Positions 1-8,410 of a DNA stretch of 64,000 bases are shown here, one piece after another (position 1 is the stretch's first letter; each line of letters begins with the position of its first letter). The stretch covers positions 1 to 64,000 of the forward strand of contig CAXHEX010000022.1 in assembly GCA_964016105.1 (NCBI GenBank). Direction: 5' to 3'. A model generated the notes under the pieces. That model had not been told where the DNA came from and searched no databases. It saw nothing but the letters and a program-made list of their open reading frames with translations. The stretch is from Ketobacter sp964016105 (GTDB lineage Bacteria > Pseudomonadota > Gammaproteobacteria > Pseudomonadales > Ketobacteraceae). The translations under genes were made by a program, and so were the position numbers.

Positions 1-1190
1 TGTCAAAGGAAAAATTTGAACGAAGCAAACCCCACGTAAACGTAGGTACCATCGGTCACGTTGACCACGGTAAAACCACATTGACAGCGGCATTGACCCG
101 CGTGTGTTCAGAAGTATGGGGCGGAGCAGCGGTTGCATTTGACGGTATCGACAAAGCGCCAGAAGAGAAGGCTCGTGGTATCACCATCTCCACATCACAC
201 GTTGAGTATGAGTCTCCCACTCGTCACTACGCTCACGTTGACTGTCCTGGGCACGCGGATTATGTAAAAAACATGATCACTGGTGCGGCGCAGATGGACG
301 GAGCGATTCTAGTGTGTTCCGCAGCGGACGGCCCAATGCCACAAACCCGTGAACACATCCTGTTGTCTCGCCAGGTGGGTGTACCTTACATCGTTGTGTT
401 CCTGAACAAAGCGGACATGGTAGACGACGAAGAGTTGTTGGAATTGGTAGAGATGGAAGTGCGTGAACTTCTGGATCAATACGAGTTCCCCGGTGACGAC
501 ACGCCCATCGTTAAGGGTTCTGCTCTTAAGGCGTTGGAAGGCGATACTTCAGACATCGGTATGCCTGCGGTACAAAAGCTGGTTGAAACTCTGGATGAGT
601 ACATCCCAGAGCCTGTGCGTGCGGTTGATCAAGACTTCTTGATGCCCATCGAAGACGTGTTCTCTATCTCTGGTCGAGGTACTGTTGTGACCGGTCGTGT
701 AGAGCGCGGCATCATCAAAGTGGGTGAAGAAATCGAAATCGTGGGCATCAAAGACACCATGAAGACCACCTGTACTGGTGTTGAAATGTTCCGTAAGTTG
801 CTGGACGAAGGTCGAGCAGGTGAGAACGTGGGTGTGTTGCTGCGTGGTACTAAGCGGGAAGAAGTTGAGCGTGGCCAGGTGTTGTGTAAGCCCGGTGCAA
901 TCACTCCTCACACTCGTTTTGAGGCGGAAGTGTACGTATTGAGCAAAGATGAAGGTGGTCGTCACACGCCATTCTTCAAAGGCTATCGTCCACAGTTCTA
1001 CTTCCGAACCACTGACATCACTGGTGCGGTTGAGCTGCCAGAAGGTGTTGAAATGGTAATGCCAGGGGACAACATCAAGATGGATGTCACCCTGATTGCG
1101 CCTATCGCTATGGATGAAGGTCTGCGTTTCGCTATCCGCGAAGGTGGCCGAACCGTTGGTGCGGGCGTTGTTGCTAAAATTATTGAGTAA
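1..1190 (+). CDS. tuf: Elongation factor Tu (first base of start codon outside window)
   Basis: EF-Tu is the GTPase that delivers aminoacyl-tRNA to the ribosome. The window opens on the TG of the start codon, followed by SKEKFERSKPHVNVGTIGHV, so only one base is missing and the protein would be 396 residues, the usual length. The G1 motif GHVDHGKT, DCPGH (G3) and NKADM (G4) are present, as are the domain II segment SGRGTVVTGRVERG and the C-terminal GGRTVGAGVV. It precedes rpsJ, the usual proteobacterial str-S10 junction, so rpsL, rpsG and fusA probably lie just outside. A second tuf copy elsewhere is common in gammaproteobacteria but cannot be judged here. Confidence 0.98.
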   Translation, partial: SKEKFERSKPHVNVGTIGHVDHGKTTLTAALTRVCSEVWGGAAVAFDGIDKAPEEKARGITISTSHVEYESPTRHYAHVDCPGHADYVKNMITGAAQMDGAILVCSAADGPMPQTREHILLSRQVGVPYIVVFLNKADMVDDEELLELVEMEVRELLDQYEFPGDDTPIVKGSALKALEGDTSDIGMPAVQKLVETLDEYIPEPVRAVDQDFLMPIEDVFSISGRGTVVTGRVERGIIKVGEEIEIVGIKDTMKTTCTGVEMFRKLLDEGRAGENVGVLLRGTKREEVERGQVLCKPGAITPHTRFEAEVYVLSKDEGGRHTPFFKGYRPQFYFRTTDITGAVELPEGVEMVMPGDNIKMDVTLIAPIAMDEGLRFAIREGGRTVGAGVVAKIIE

Positions 1191-1196
1191 AAGCTT

Positions 1197-1249
1197 GTAA
1201 TCCAGCATAAGCTGGGTTACATTACGCGCCCTGCTTTCGAGCAGGGTGC
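1197..1249 (+). promoter_or_regulatory. Two strong RNA hairpins between tuf and rpsJ
   Basis: The 182-base tuf-rpsJ gap holds two inverted repeats. The first (1197-1220) pairs GTAATCCAGC with GCTGGGTTAC around ATAA. The second (1226-1249) pairs GCGCCCTGCT with AGCAGGGTGC around a TTCG tetraloop. Neither is followed by a T tract, so they are not simple intrinsic terminators. They may be RNA-processing or stability elements, or part of an S10 leader; that role is inference. A TTGACA follows at 1254-1259 but without a good -10 box at normal spacing. Confidence 0.5.
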
Positions 1250-1372
1250 AAAATTGACAGCCTAGGCAGCGTTCTAGGCACTTAGCCATAAAGACCGTTT
1301 TTGGTTCCTAAGTGGATCAAAATCAGGCGGTTTTTTGCTGTTTATTATTTGAAATTTCTGGAGTTCCAGGCG

Positions 1373-1684
1373 ATGCAAAACCAGAAAATTCGTATTCGCT
1401 TAAAGGCGTTCGACCACAAGTTAATTGATCAGTCGGCGTTAGAGATTGTAGAGACTGCGAAGCGAACCGGAGCACAGGTTCGTGGGCCCATTCCACTACC
1501 AACTCGTAAAGAGCGTTTTACAGTTTTGATATCACCGCACGTTAACAAAGATGCGCGTGACCAGTACGAGATTCGCACTCACAAGCGAATGGTCGACATA
1601 GTAGAGCCCACGGATAAGACCGTTGACGCTTTGATGAAGCTGGATTTGGCAGCTGGCGTTGATGTTCAAATCTCATTGGGTTGA
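1373..1684 (+). CDS. rpsJ: 30S ribosomal protein S10
   Basis: S10 of the small-subunit head, also the NusE partner of NusB in transcription antitermination. The reading frame is open further upstream, but the family start MQNQKIRIRLKAFDHKLIDQ is at 1373 and gives the standard 103 residues. The family segment RTGAQVRGPIPLPT and the C-terminal LMKLDLAAGVDVQI are present. It is the first gene of the S10 operon, 38 bases before rplC. Confidence 0.98.
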   Translation: MQNQKIRIRLKAFDHKLIDQSALEIVETAKRTGAQVRGPIPLPTRKERFTVLISPHVNKDARDQYEIRTHKRMVDIVEPTDKTVDALMKLDLAAGVDVQISLG

Positions 1685-1722
1685 TCGTGCTGATAAGCAG
1701 CATGGCATAAGAGGTTATTGAT

Positions 1723-2361
1723 ATGGCAATCGGTCTAGTCGGACGAAAATGTGGCATGACCCGTATCTTCACTGAAGAGGGTGTGTCCGTTCCAGTTACC
1801 GTAATAGAGGTTGAGCCTAATCGGGTCACGCAAATCAAAGCGAATGACACCGACGGCTATACCGCCATTCAGGTTACTGTTGGTGGTCGTAAGGCCTCTC
1901 GAGTGGTTAAGCCTGAAGCGGGTCATTATGCAAAAGCTGAAACCGAAGCAGGTCGAGGTAAGTGGGAGTTTCGGCTCACTGAAGAAGAGCTGGCTAACTA
2001 CAAAGTTGGCGACGCTGTTGAGGTGGGTGTGTTTGAGGCCGGAAGTAAGGTTGATGTAACCGGGACTTCCAAAGGTAAAGGCTTCGCTGGCGCAATCAAG
2101 CGTTGGAATTTTAGGGGTCAGGACAACACGCACGGCAACTCGTTGTCGCACCGTGCTCCTGGTTCCATAGGTCAAAACCAAACCCCCGGTCGTGTTTTTA
2201 AAGGTAAAAAGATGGCAGGGCATATGGGTAACCGTAAAACCACTGTGCAGTCTCTTGAGATTGTTCGTGTAGATGCTGAAAGAAACCTTCTTTTGGTTAA
2301 GGGTGCGGTTCCGGGTGCAACCGGGAATGACGTGATTGTTTCACCGGCTGTTAAAGGTTAA
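1723..2361 (+). CDS. rplC: 50S ribosomal protein L3
   Basis: L3 binds 23S rRNA early in assembly and reaches toward the peptidyl transferase centre. It is 212 residues against about 209 in Escherichia coli and opens with MAIGLVGRKCGMTRIF. The central loop includes SHRAPGSIGQNQTPGRV, which carries the Gln that PrmB methylates in E. coli. A good start is preceded by AAGAGGT. Second gene of the S10 operon, 18 bases before rplD. Confidence 0.97.
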   Translation: MAIGLVGRKCGMTRIFTEEGVSVPVTVIEVEPNRVTQIKANDTDGYTAIQVTVGGRKASRVVKPEAGHYAKAETEAGRGKWEFRLTEEELANYKVGDAVEVGVFEAGSKVDVTGTSKGKGFAGAIKRWNFRGQDNTHGNSLSHRAPGSIGQNQTPGRVFKGKKMAGHMGNRKTTVQSLEIVRVDAERNLLLVKGAVPGATGNDVIVSPAVKG

Positions 2362-2379
2362 GCCAAAGAGGATTAGCGG

Positions 2380-2982
2380 ATGAATCTGAATATTGCCTCT
2401 GGCGGAACTGTTAGTGTGTCAGAAGTGGCGTTTGCAAAAGAATTTAATGAGCCTCTGGTTCACCAGGTGGTTACCGCTTTTATGGCTGGTGGTCGTCAAG
2501 GTTCCAAGAAGCAGAAAACTCGTTCAGAAGTGCGCGGCGGTGGTAAGAAGCCGTGGCGTCAAAAGGGCACAGGTCGAGCGCGAGCCGGTACCATTCGTAG
2601 CCCAATCTGGCGTAGTGGTGGTGTGACCTTCGCGGCTACGCCTCGGGATCACAGCCAGAAAGTGAATCGTAAAATGTATCGCGGTGCTATGCAGTGCATT
2701 TTGTCTGAGTTGGTGCGTCAAGAACGTCTGGTTGTTGTGGATGCGTTTGAGTTGGCGGAGCCGAAAACCAAGCTAATGGTTGCAAAGCTCAAAGAGCTGA
2801 GCGCTGATGGCGCTTTGGTTGTGGGTAGCGAAATAAGCGAAAACGTTTATCTGGCTTCTCGTAACATACCCAAGGTGGACGTGTGTGATGCTCAAGCCCT
2901 TGATCCTGTGAGCCTGATTGCTCATGACAAAGTGGTTGTCACTGTGGATGCGTTAAAGAAAATTGAGGAGCTGGTGGCATGA
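2380..2982 (+). CDS. rplD: 50S ribosomal protein L4
   Basis: L4 lines the peptide exit tunnel, and in E. coli it also represses the S10 operon. The protein has 200 residues. The long basic tunnel loop, with RQGSKKQKTRSEVRGGGKKP and WRQKGTGRARAG, is intact around residues 45-75. Its stop overlaps the rplW start by four bases (ATGA), suggesting translational coupling. Whether L4 autoregulation operates here is not visible. Confidence 0.97.
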   Translation: MNLNIASGGTVSVSEVAFAKEFNEPLVHQVVTAFMAGGRQGSKKQKTRSEVRGGGKKPWRQKGTGRARAGTIRSPIWRSGGVTFAATPRDHSQKVNRKMYRGAMQCILSELVRQERLVVVDAFELAEPKTKLMVAKLKELSADGALVVGSEISENVYLASRNIPKVDVCDAQALDPVSLIAHDKVVVTVDALKKIEELVA

Positions 2983-3275
2983 ACCAAGAGCGAATCTTCA
3001 ACATTTTAAAAGCGCCTCACATTTCTGAGAAAGCCACTTTATTAGCGGATTCCAGTAATCAGTTTGTGTTTAAGGTTGCTAAAGATGCTACCAAAGCTGA
3101 AATCAAGGCTGCTGTTGAGCAACTTTGGGAAGTGAAGGTTAAATCAGTTAGCACTCTGGTTGTAAAAGGTAAATCCAAGCGATTTGGTCGCAGTATGGGT
3201 CGTCGTTCTGATTGGAAGAAAGCCTACGTATCATTGCAAGAAGGCTTTGATATTGACTTTCTTGGCGCAGAGTGA
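2979..3275 (+). CDS. rplW: 50S ribosomal protein L23
   Basis: L23 sits at the tunnel exit and docks trigger factor and SRP. It has 98 residues, the usual size. It opens MNQERIFNILKAPHISEKAT and contains the basic extended loop KGKSKRFGRSMGRRSDWKKA. It overlaps rplD by four bases and is followed by rplB after 16 bases. Confidence 0.97.
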   Translation: MNQERIFNILKAPHISEKATLLADSSNQFVFKVAKDATKAEIKAAVEQLWEVKVKSVSTLVVKGKSKRFGRSMGRRSDWKKAYVSLQEGFDIDFLGAE

Positions 3276-3291
3276 GTGAGGAGCAAAGCTA

Positions 3292-4122
3292 ATGGCATTA
3301 ATTAAAGCTAAACCTACGTCACCGGGTCGCCGTTTTGTCGTTAAGGTAGTGGATTCAGAGTTGCACAAAGGTGCACCTCATGGGCCGTTGCTGGACAGCA
3401 AGTCGAAAAAAGGTGGACGAAATAATACGGGTCGAATCACTACTCGCCACAAGGGCGGTGGTCACAAGCAGCACTATAGGATTGTCGACTTCAAGCGTAA
3501 TAAAGACGGTATTCCCGGAGAAGTGGAGCGTATTGAGTACGATCCAAATCGATCCGCAAACATTGCCCTGATTAAATACGCTGATGGTGAGCGTCGCTAC
3601 ATCATAGCTCCAAAAGGAGTTAAGGCGGGCGCTAGCGTTCAGTCAGGCCAGGAAGCGCCAATTAAGCCAGGTAATTGTCTGCCTTTACGCAACATTCCTG
3701 TGGGTACCGTTGTGCACTGTATTGAGCTTAAGCCTGGTAAAGGTGCTCAAGTAGCACGAAGCGCTGGCGGCTCGGCTCAGTTGCTGGCGAGAGAAGGCAC
3801 CTACGTAACTTTACGTCTTCGTTCCGGTGAGATGCGAAAAGTATTGTCGGAGTGTAGAGCGACCATTGGCGAAGTTGGTAATTCAGAGCACAGTCTGGCT
3901 TCTTTAGGTAAGGCTGGTGCTAAGCGCTGGAAAGGTGTTCGCCCCACAGTTCGTGGTGTAGCCATGAACCCAGTTGATCACCCCCACGGTGGTGGTGAAG
4001 GTCGAACCTCCGGTGGACGTCACCCCGTTACGCCTTGGGGTGTTCCAACCAAAGGTTATAAGACACGCAAGAACAAGCGCACGAACAAGCTGATTGTTCG
4101 ACGTCGCGGTTCGAAATCGTAA
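3292..4122 (+). CDS. rplB: 50S ribosomal protein L2
   Basis: L2 is a core 23S-binding protein needed for subunit joining and peptidyl transfer. It has 276 residues against 273 in E. coli. The highly conserved C-terminal segment MNPVDHPHGGGEGRTSGG, carrying the histidine implicated in activity, is intact, and the basic tail TRKNKRTNKLIVRRR follows. Standard position between rplW and rpsS. Confidence 0.98.
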   Translation: MALIKAKPTSPGRRFVVKVVDSELHKGAPHGPLLDSKSKKGGRNNTGRITTRHKGGGHKQHYRIVDFKRNKDGIPGEVERIEYDPNRSANIALIKYADGERRYIIAPKGVKAGASVQSGQEAPIKPGNCLPLRNIPVGTVVHCIELKPGKGAQVARSAGGSAQLLAREGTYVTLRLRSGEMRKVLSECRATIGEVGNSEHSLASLGKAGAKRWKGVRPTVRGVAMNPVDHPHGGGEGRTSGGRHPVTPWGVPTKGYKTRKNKRTNKLIVRRRGSKS

Positions 4123-4143
4123 TACGGATAAGAGGTATTAATT

Positions 4144-4419
4144 GTGCCACGTTCATTGAAGAAAGGTCCGTTTATCGACGAGCATCTTTTGAAGAAAGTA
4201 GAAGCGGCTGTAGAAGCCAATTCACGTAAGCCAATAAAGACTTGGTCTCGTCGATCAATGATTCTTCCAGATATGGTGGGCCTCACTATTGCGGTTCACA
4301 ACGGTCGCCAACATGTACCAGTACTTGTTTCTGAGCACATGGTTGGTCACAAATTAGGTGAGTTTGCAGCTACCCGTACTTATCGCGGTCACGTTGCAGA
4401 CAAAAAAGCTAAACGCTAA
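4144..4419 (+). CDS. rpsS: 30S ribosomal protein S19 (GTG start)
   Basis: S19 forms part of the small-subunit head with S13. The protein begins at a GTG codon with PRSLKKGPFIDEHLLKKV; no ATG in frame lies near, and AGAGG precedes it. It has 91 residues, the expected length, with the conserved VHNGRQHVPVLV and KLGEFAATRTYRGH segments. The next gene starts 11 bases later. Confidence 0.97.
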   Translation: MPRSLKKGPFIDEHLLKKVEAAVEANSRKPIKTWSRRSMILPDMVGLTIAVHNGRQHVPVLVSEHMVGHKLGEFAATRTYRGHVADKKAKR

Positions 4420-4430
4420 GAGGTTTGGTT

Positions 4431-4760
4431 ATGGAAACTACAGCTAAGCTGCGAAGCGCTTTGGTATCTGCGCAAAAAGCGAGACTGGTTGCCGACCAGG
4501 TACGTGGGCAAAAGGTGGATGAGGCGTTGAACATATTGTCGTTCAGCACCAAGAAGTCAGCTCACTTGGTTAAGAAAGTTTTAGAGTCCGCTATAGCTAA
4601 CGCAGAGCACAATGACGGAGCTGATGTTGATGAGTTGCGAGTATCCGCAATATTTGTTGACGAAGCTATGACCATGAAGCGAATTCGTCCCCGAGCTAAA
4701 GGGCGCGCTGATCGAATAATGAAGAGAACTTGCCATATTACGGTCAAGGTATCTGATTAA
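4431..4760 (+). CDS. rplV: 50S ribosomal protein L22
   Basis: L22 reaches from the subunit surface into the exit tunnel; its beta hairpin is where macrolide-resistance changes arise in other bacteria. The start chosen is the ATG at 4431 (METTAKLRSALVSAQKARLV), matching the family; an in-frame TTG six bases upstream is less likely. The protein has 109 residues. The tunnel hairpin MKRIRPRAKGRADRI is intact. Confidence 0.97.
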   Translation: METTAKLRSALVSAQKARLVADQVRGQKVDEALNILSFSTKKSAHLVKKVLESAIANAEHNDGADVDELRVSAIFVDEAMTMKRIRPRAKGRADRIMKRTCHITVKVSD

Positions 4761-4776
4761 CTAGGAGACAGGCCAG

Positions 4777-5466
4777 ATGGGTCAGAAAGTTCATCCGACC
4801 GGAATACGTTTAGGGATTGTTAAAAAGCACACCTCAACTTGGTATGCGAATCCGAAACAGTATCCAGGATATTTATTAACAGACTTGAAGGTTCGTGAAT
4901 ATCTTTTCGATAAGTTGAAGTCTGCTTCTGTGAGCCGAATTGAGATAGAGCGACCCTCTGAGAATGCACGCATAACCATCAAGACAGCCCGTCCTGGTAT
5001 CGTTATCGGTAAAAAGGGCGAAGACGTAGAAAAGCTGCGTAAAGAGCTTTCGAAAATGATGGGCGTGCCAGTTCATGTGAACATTGAAGAGGTGCGCAAG
5101 CCGGAATTAGACGCGAAATTGGTGGCTGAGAGTATTGCTTCACAGCTAGAGCGTCGAGTGATGTTCCGTCGAGCCATGAAGAGAGCAGTGCAGAACGCCA
5201 TTCGTCTAGGTGCAAAGGGCATCAAAGTTCAGGTTTCTGGTCGCCTGGGTGGCGCTGAAATCGCACGTACCGAATGGTACCGTGAAGGTCGAGTGCCACT
5301 ACACACTTTGCGTGCCGATATCGATTATTCAACTGCAAGAGCCGAAACCACTTATGGAACCATCGGCGTTAAGGTATGGATCTTCAAGGGCGAAATCCTG
5401 GATGGAGATCTAGAGCAGCAGGATGAGCAAAAAGCCAGTGCACCAAAACGCACTCGCGCTAGTTAA
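4777..5466 (+). CDS. rpsC: 30S ribosomal protein S3
   Basis: S3 lies at the mRNA entry channel and helps unwind mRNA. It has 229 residues. It opens MGQKVHPTGIRLGI, contains the KH-domain loop RPGIVIGKKGEDVEKL, and has the C-terminal domain segment SGRLGGAEIARTEWYREGRV. A short charged tail, EQQDEQKASAPKRTRAS, ends the protein and is typically variable in this family. Confidence 0.97.
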   Translation: MGQKVHPTGIRLGIVKKHTSTWYANPKQYPGYLLTDLKVREYLFDKLKSASVSRIEIERPSENARITIKTARPGIVIGKKGEDVEKLRKELSKMMGVPVHVNIEEVRKPELDAKLVAESIASQLERRVMFRRAMKRAVQNAIRLGAKGIKVQVSGRLGGAEIARTEWYREGRVPLHTLRADIDYSTARAETTYGTIGVKVWIFKGEILDGDLEQQDEQKASAPKRTRAS

Positions 5467-5477
5467 GGGTCAGAGAG

Positions 5478-5891
5478 ATGTTACAGCCTAAACGCACTAA
5501 ATTTAGAAAGCAGCACACAGGTCGCAACCGCGGCTTGGCCCAGGCGGGGAACAAGGTTTCATTCGGAACGATTGGGTTGAAGGCAGTTGGTCGCGGCCGC
5601 TTGACCGCACGCCAAATTGAAGCAGCTCGTCGAGCCATGACTCGTCACGTAAAGCGTGGTGGAAAAATCTGGATTCGAGTTTTTCCTGACAAACCAATCA
5701 CTGAAAAGCCATTGGAAGTACGTCAGGGTAAAGGTAAGGGTAACGTTGAGTACTGGGTAGCGGAAATCCGTCCGGGCAAAATGTTGTATGAAATGGAAGG
5801 CGTGAGTGAAGAAGTTGCACGAGAGGCGTTCATTCTTGCTTCTGCCAAGTTACCCATTAAGACCACCATTGTTACGCGGACGATAATGTGA
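5478..5891 (+). CDS. rplP: 50S ribosomal protein L16
   Basis: L16 positions tRNA at the A site of the large subunit. It has 137 residues, opening MLQPKRTKFRKQHTGRNRG. The family stretches GGKIWIRVFPDKPITEKP and RQGKGKGNVEYWVAEIRPG are present. The stop codon shares one base with the rpmC start (TGATG), so the two genes are probably translationally coupled. Confidence 0.97.
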   Translation: MLQPKRTKFRKQHTGRNRGLAQAGNKVSFGTIGLKAVGRGRLTARQIEAARRAMTRHVKRGGKIWIRVFPDKPITEKPLEVRQGKGKGNVEYWVAEIRPGKMLYEMEGVSEEVAREAFILASAKLPIKTTIVTRTIM

Positions 5892-6085
5892 TGAGAGCAA
5901 GCGAATTACGACAAAAGTCAGAGTCTGAGCTTCAGGAGCATTTGCTTGGCCTCTTGCGTGAGCAATTTGAAAATCGCATGAAGAATGCCACTGGTCAGTT
6001 GGGTCAGACCCATGTGGTCAAGCAGACTCGCCGAGAAATTGCTCGCACCAAGACCATCATAGCTGAGAAGAAGCAGGGTAATTGA
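5891..6085 (+). CDS. rpmC: 50S ribosomal protein L29
   Basis: Small helical-hairpin protein beside the tunnel exit. The ATG at 5891 overlaps the rplP stop by one base and gives MRASELRQKSESELQEHLLG, 64 residues, close to 63 in E. coli. The conserved LLREQFENRMKNATGQL is present. A GTG three bases earlier is in frame but is a less likely start. Confidence 0.96.
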   Translation: MRASELRQKSESELQEHLLGLLREQFENRMKNATGQLGQTHVVKQTRREIARTKTIIAEKKQGN

Positions 6086-6087
6086 GT

Positions 6088-6354
6088 ATGACTGAGCAAA
6101 CTGCAGAAAAGACGCGCACCTTAACGGGTAAAGTTGTTAGCAATAAGGGTGACAAGTCCGTCACCGTTATGGTTGAGCGCAAAGTGAAACACCCTGTGTA
6201 TGGTAAGTTCGTGCGTCGCTCAACTAAGTTTCATGCGCATGATGAAGCTAACGAATGTAATGCAGGTGACACGGTGACTATTGAGCAGTGTCGACCTTTA
6301 TCAAAGACCAAGTGCTGGCGCTTGGTGAGCATAGACGAAAGGGCCAAGATCTAG
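6088..6354 (+). CDS. rpsQ: 30S ribosomal protein S17
   Basis: Primary 16S rRNA-binding protein of OB-fold type. The start chosen is the ATG at 6088 (MTEQTAEKTRTLTGKVVS), just after the rpmC stop; a TTG two codons earlier overlaps rpmC. The protein has 88 residues. VKHPVYGKFVRRSTKFHAHD and CRPLSKTKCWRLV match the family. Last gene of the S10 operon; rplN follows after 43 bases. Confidence 0.96.
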   Translation: MTEQTAEKTRTLTGKVVSNKGDKSVTVMVERKVKHPVYGKFVRRSTKFHAHDEANECNAGDTVTIEQCRPLSKTKCWRLVSIDERAKI

Positions 6355-6397
6355 GTAAATCCTAGAGGCCTTAAGAACCACTTTTTGGAGACTGGCA

Positions 6398-6766
6398 ATG
6401 ATTCAGACCCAAACCGTTTTACAAGTAGCTGATAACAGCGGTGCTCGCCGGGTACAGTGTATTAAGGTGCTGGGTGGTTCCCATCGCCGTTATGCAGGTA
6501 TTGGTGACATTATTAAAGTGTCCGTTAAGGAAGCGATTCCTCGCGGCAAGGTTAAGAAAGGCGACGTTATGACCGCGGTTGTTGTTCGTACCTGCCACGG
6601 TGTGCGCCGACAAGACGGATCATTGATTCGCTTTGACGAGAATGCTGCTGTGTTATTGAACAACAGCAAGCAACCAATAGGTACACGTATCTTTGGTCCA
6701 GTAACTCGAGAACTTCGTGGTGACCAGTTCATGAAGATTATCTCGCTGGCCCCTGAAGTATTGTAA
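6398..6766 (+). CDS. rplN: 50S ribosomal protein L14
   Basis: L14 lies at the subunit interface and contacts L19. It has 122 residues, identical in length to E. coli. It opens MIQTQTVLQVADNSGARRVQ, one of the most conserved ribosomal protein starts, and contains GVRRQDGSLIRFDENAAVLL. It is the first gene of the spc block. No clear promoter was seen in the 43-base gap, so it may be read from the S10 transcript. Confidence 0.98.
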   Translation: MIQTQTVLQVADNSGARRVQCIKVLGGSHRRYAGIGDIIKVSVKEAIPRGKVKKGDVMTAVVVRTCHGVRRQDGSLIRFDENAAVLLNNSKQPIGTRIFGPVTRELRGDQFMKIISLAPEVL

Positions 6767-6782
6767 GGCTGAGGTTATTGAA

Positions 6783-7103
6783 ATGCTAAAGATCAAACGT
6801 AATGACGAAGTATTGGTGATAGCTGGTCGCGATAAAGGTAAGCGCGGCAAGGTAATCAAAGTATTAGAAGGCAAGCTGTTGGTGAGCGGTGTTAACATCA
6901 TAAAGAAACACCAAAAGCCTAACCCTCAAAAGGGTCAGCAAGGCGGCATTGTCGAGAAAGAGGCGCCCATACAGGCGTCAAACGTAGCGATTTTCAACCC
7001 TCAGACTGAAAAAGCCGATCGCGTGGGATTCAAGATCCTCGAAGATGGCAAAAAGGTTCGTTGCTATAAGTCGACCAACGAAGTCATTGAGGAAAAGGCG
7101 TAA
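6783..7103 (+). CDS. rplX: 50S ribosomal protein L24
   Basis: Assembly-initiator protein of the large subunit with a KOW motif. It has 106 residues. The KOW segment VLVIAGRDKGKRGKVIKVL lies near the N-terminus, followed by NIIKKHQKPNPQKGQQGGI. It sits 16 bases after rplN and 24 bases before rplE. Confidence 0.97.
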   Translation: MLKIKRNDEVLVIAGRDKGKRGKVIKVLEGKLLVSGVNIIKKHQKPNPQKGQQGGIVEKEAPIQASNVAIFNPQTEKADRVGFKILEDGKKVRCYKSTNEVIEEKA

Positions 7104-7127
7104 GCCTCAAGTTAACGGGTTAAAGAA

Positions 7128-7667
7128 ATGAGCAGATTGAAAGAAGTCTACAAGAACGAGATTGTTTCTAAGCTACAGCAACAGTTCTCTTATGGTAGCG
7201 TCATGGAAGTTCCCAAGATCACCAAAATCACTCTTAATATGGGTGTTGGTGAGGCTGCGGCGGACAAGAAAGCCATCGAGGGTGCCGTGTCTGATTTGAC
7301 CTTGATCAGCGGCCAAAAGCCCCTGGTTACCAAGGCTCGGAAGTCTGTAGCTGGATTTAAAATTCGGGAAGGCTGGCCCATTGGTGCCAAGGTGACTCTG
7401 CGTGGCGAACGCATGTACGAATTCCTTGATCGCCTGGTTTCAATGGCGATTCCCCGTATCCGAGATTTTCGTGGTCTAAGTCCCAAGTCCTTCGATGGTC
7501 GTGGCAACTACAGCATGGGAATTAAAGAGCAAATCGTATTCCCTGAAATCGATTACGATAAAATCGACAAAATTCGTGGTATGGATATCACCATCACTAC
7601 CACAGCGAAATCCAACGAAGAAGGCCGTGCATTGTTGGAAGCCTTCCAGTTTCCTTTAAAGAAATAG
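7128..7667 (+). CDS. rplE: 50S ribosomal protein L5
   Basis: 5S rRNA-binding protein of the central protuberance. It has 179 residues, the standard length. KITLNMGVGEAAADKKAIE and GLSPKSFDGRGNYSMGIKEQ, the two best conserved blocks, are both present. Eleven bases separate it from rpsN. Confidence 0.98.
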   Translation: MSRLKEVYKNEIVSKLQQQFSYGSVMEVPKITKITLNMGVGEAAADKKAIEGAVSDLTLISGQKPLVTKARKSVAGFKIREGWPIGAKVTLRGERMYEFLDRLVSMAIPRIRDFRGLSPKSFDGRGNYSMGIKEQIVFPEIDYDKIDKIRGMDITITTTAKSNEEGRALLEAFQFPLKK

Positions 7668-7677
7668 GTGATAGGTA

Positions 7678-7983
7678 ATGGCAAAAATCTCAATGGTTGA
7701 GCGCGAGAAAAAGCGTCAGAAGACAGTTGAAAAATATGCAGCCAAGCGTGCTGAGCTTAAGGCAATTATTGCAAATCCCGACAGTTCTGATGAGGAGCGC
7801 TGGGAAGCACAACTTAAACTGCAGAAACAACCAAGAAACGCTTCAGCTTCTCGTTTGCGTAACCGTTGTGGAATGACAGGTAGGCCCCACGGTTTTTACC
7901 GTAAGTTTGGTTTGTCTCGTATTAAATTAAGAGAAGCCGCCATGCGTGGTGACGTCCCCGGCCTTGTTAAGTCAAGCTGGTAA
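7678..7983 (+). CDS. rpsN: 30S ribosomal protein S14 (zinc-free type)
   Basis: Small-subunit head protein. The 101-residue length and the absence of CxxC pairs mark it as the long, zinc-independent form found in most proteobacteria. The conserved C-terminal block RNRCGMTGRPHGFYRKFGLS is present. It lies between rplE and rpsH as usual. Confidence 0.97.
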   Translation: MAKISMVEREKKRQKTVEKYAAKRAELKAIIANPDSSDEERWEAQLKLQKQPRNASASRLRNRCGMTGRPHGFYRKFGLSRIKLREAAMRGDVPGLVKSSW

Positions 7984-8004
7984 GCGGCAACGGAGCTAAT
8001 AATC

Positions 8005-8397
8005 ATGAGTATGCAAGACCCATTAGCAGACATGTTGACCCGCATTCGAAACGGTCAAATGGCTAAAAAAGCAGCTGTTACCATGCCGTCTTCAAAGACG
8101 AAAATTGCGGTTGCTAAAGTTTTGGTAGAGGAAGGTTACGTGGCTTCCTACAGTGTCAACGAAGAGGCGAAGCCCGAGTTGACCGTTGAGCTTAAGTATT
8201 TTGAGGGCAAGCCCGTAATAGATGACCTTAAGCGTGTTAGCCGTCCAGGTTTGCGCATATATAAAGCCAAGGACGAAGTGCCCAACGTGTTGGGCGGATT
8301 AGGTATTGCGATCGTGTCCACCAACAAAGGTGTGATGACCGATCGAGCCGCTCGCGCTGCTGGCGTAGGTGGCGAAGTACTCTGTTACGTTTCTTAA
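8005..8397 (+). CDS. rpsH: 30S ribosomal protein S8
   Basis: Central 16S-binding protein and, in E. coli, the translational repressor of the spc operon. It has 130 residues, opening MSMQDPLADMLTRIRNGQ. The C-terminal RNA-binding core LGIAIVSTNKGVMTDRAAR is intact. The E. coli S8 target lies around the rplE start; no attempt was made to fold that region here. Confidence 0.98.
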   Translation: MSMQDPLADMLTRIRNGQMAKKAAVTMPSSKTKIAVAKVLVEEGYVASYSVNEEAKPELTVELKYFEGKPVIDDLKRVSRPGLRIYKAKDEVPNVLGGLGIAIVSTNKGVMTDRAARAAGVGGEVLCYVS

Positions 8398-8410
8398 TAG
8401 GTGAACGACG

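Noticed and set aside
1254..1259. TTGACA as an S10 promoter -35 box
   Set aside because: At 16 to 18 base spacing the -10 positions read AGGCAC, GGCACT or GCACTT, so it was not listed as a promoter.
549..1289. 246-residue open frame on - opposite tuf
   Set aside because: It is antisense to the highly conserved EF-Tu gene and reads as composition-driven shadow sequence without a recognisable domain or ribosome-binding site.
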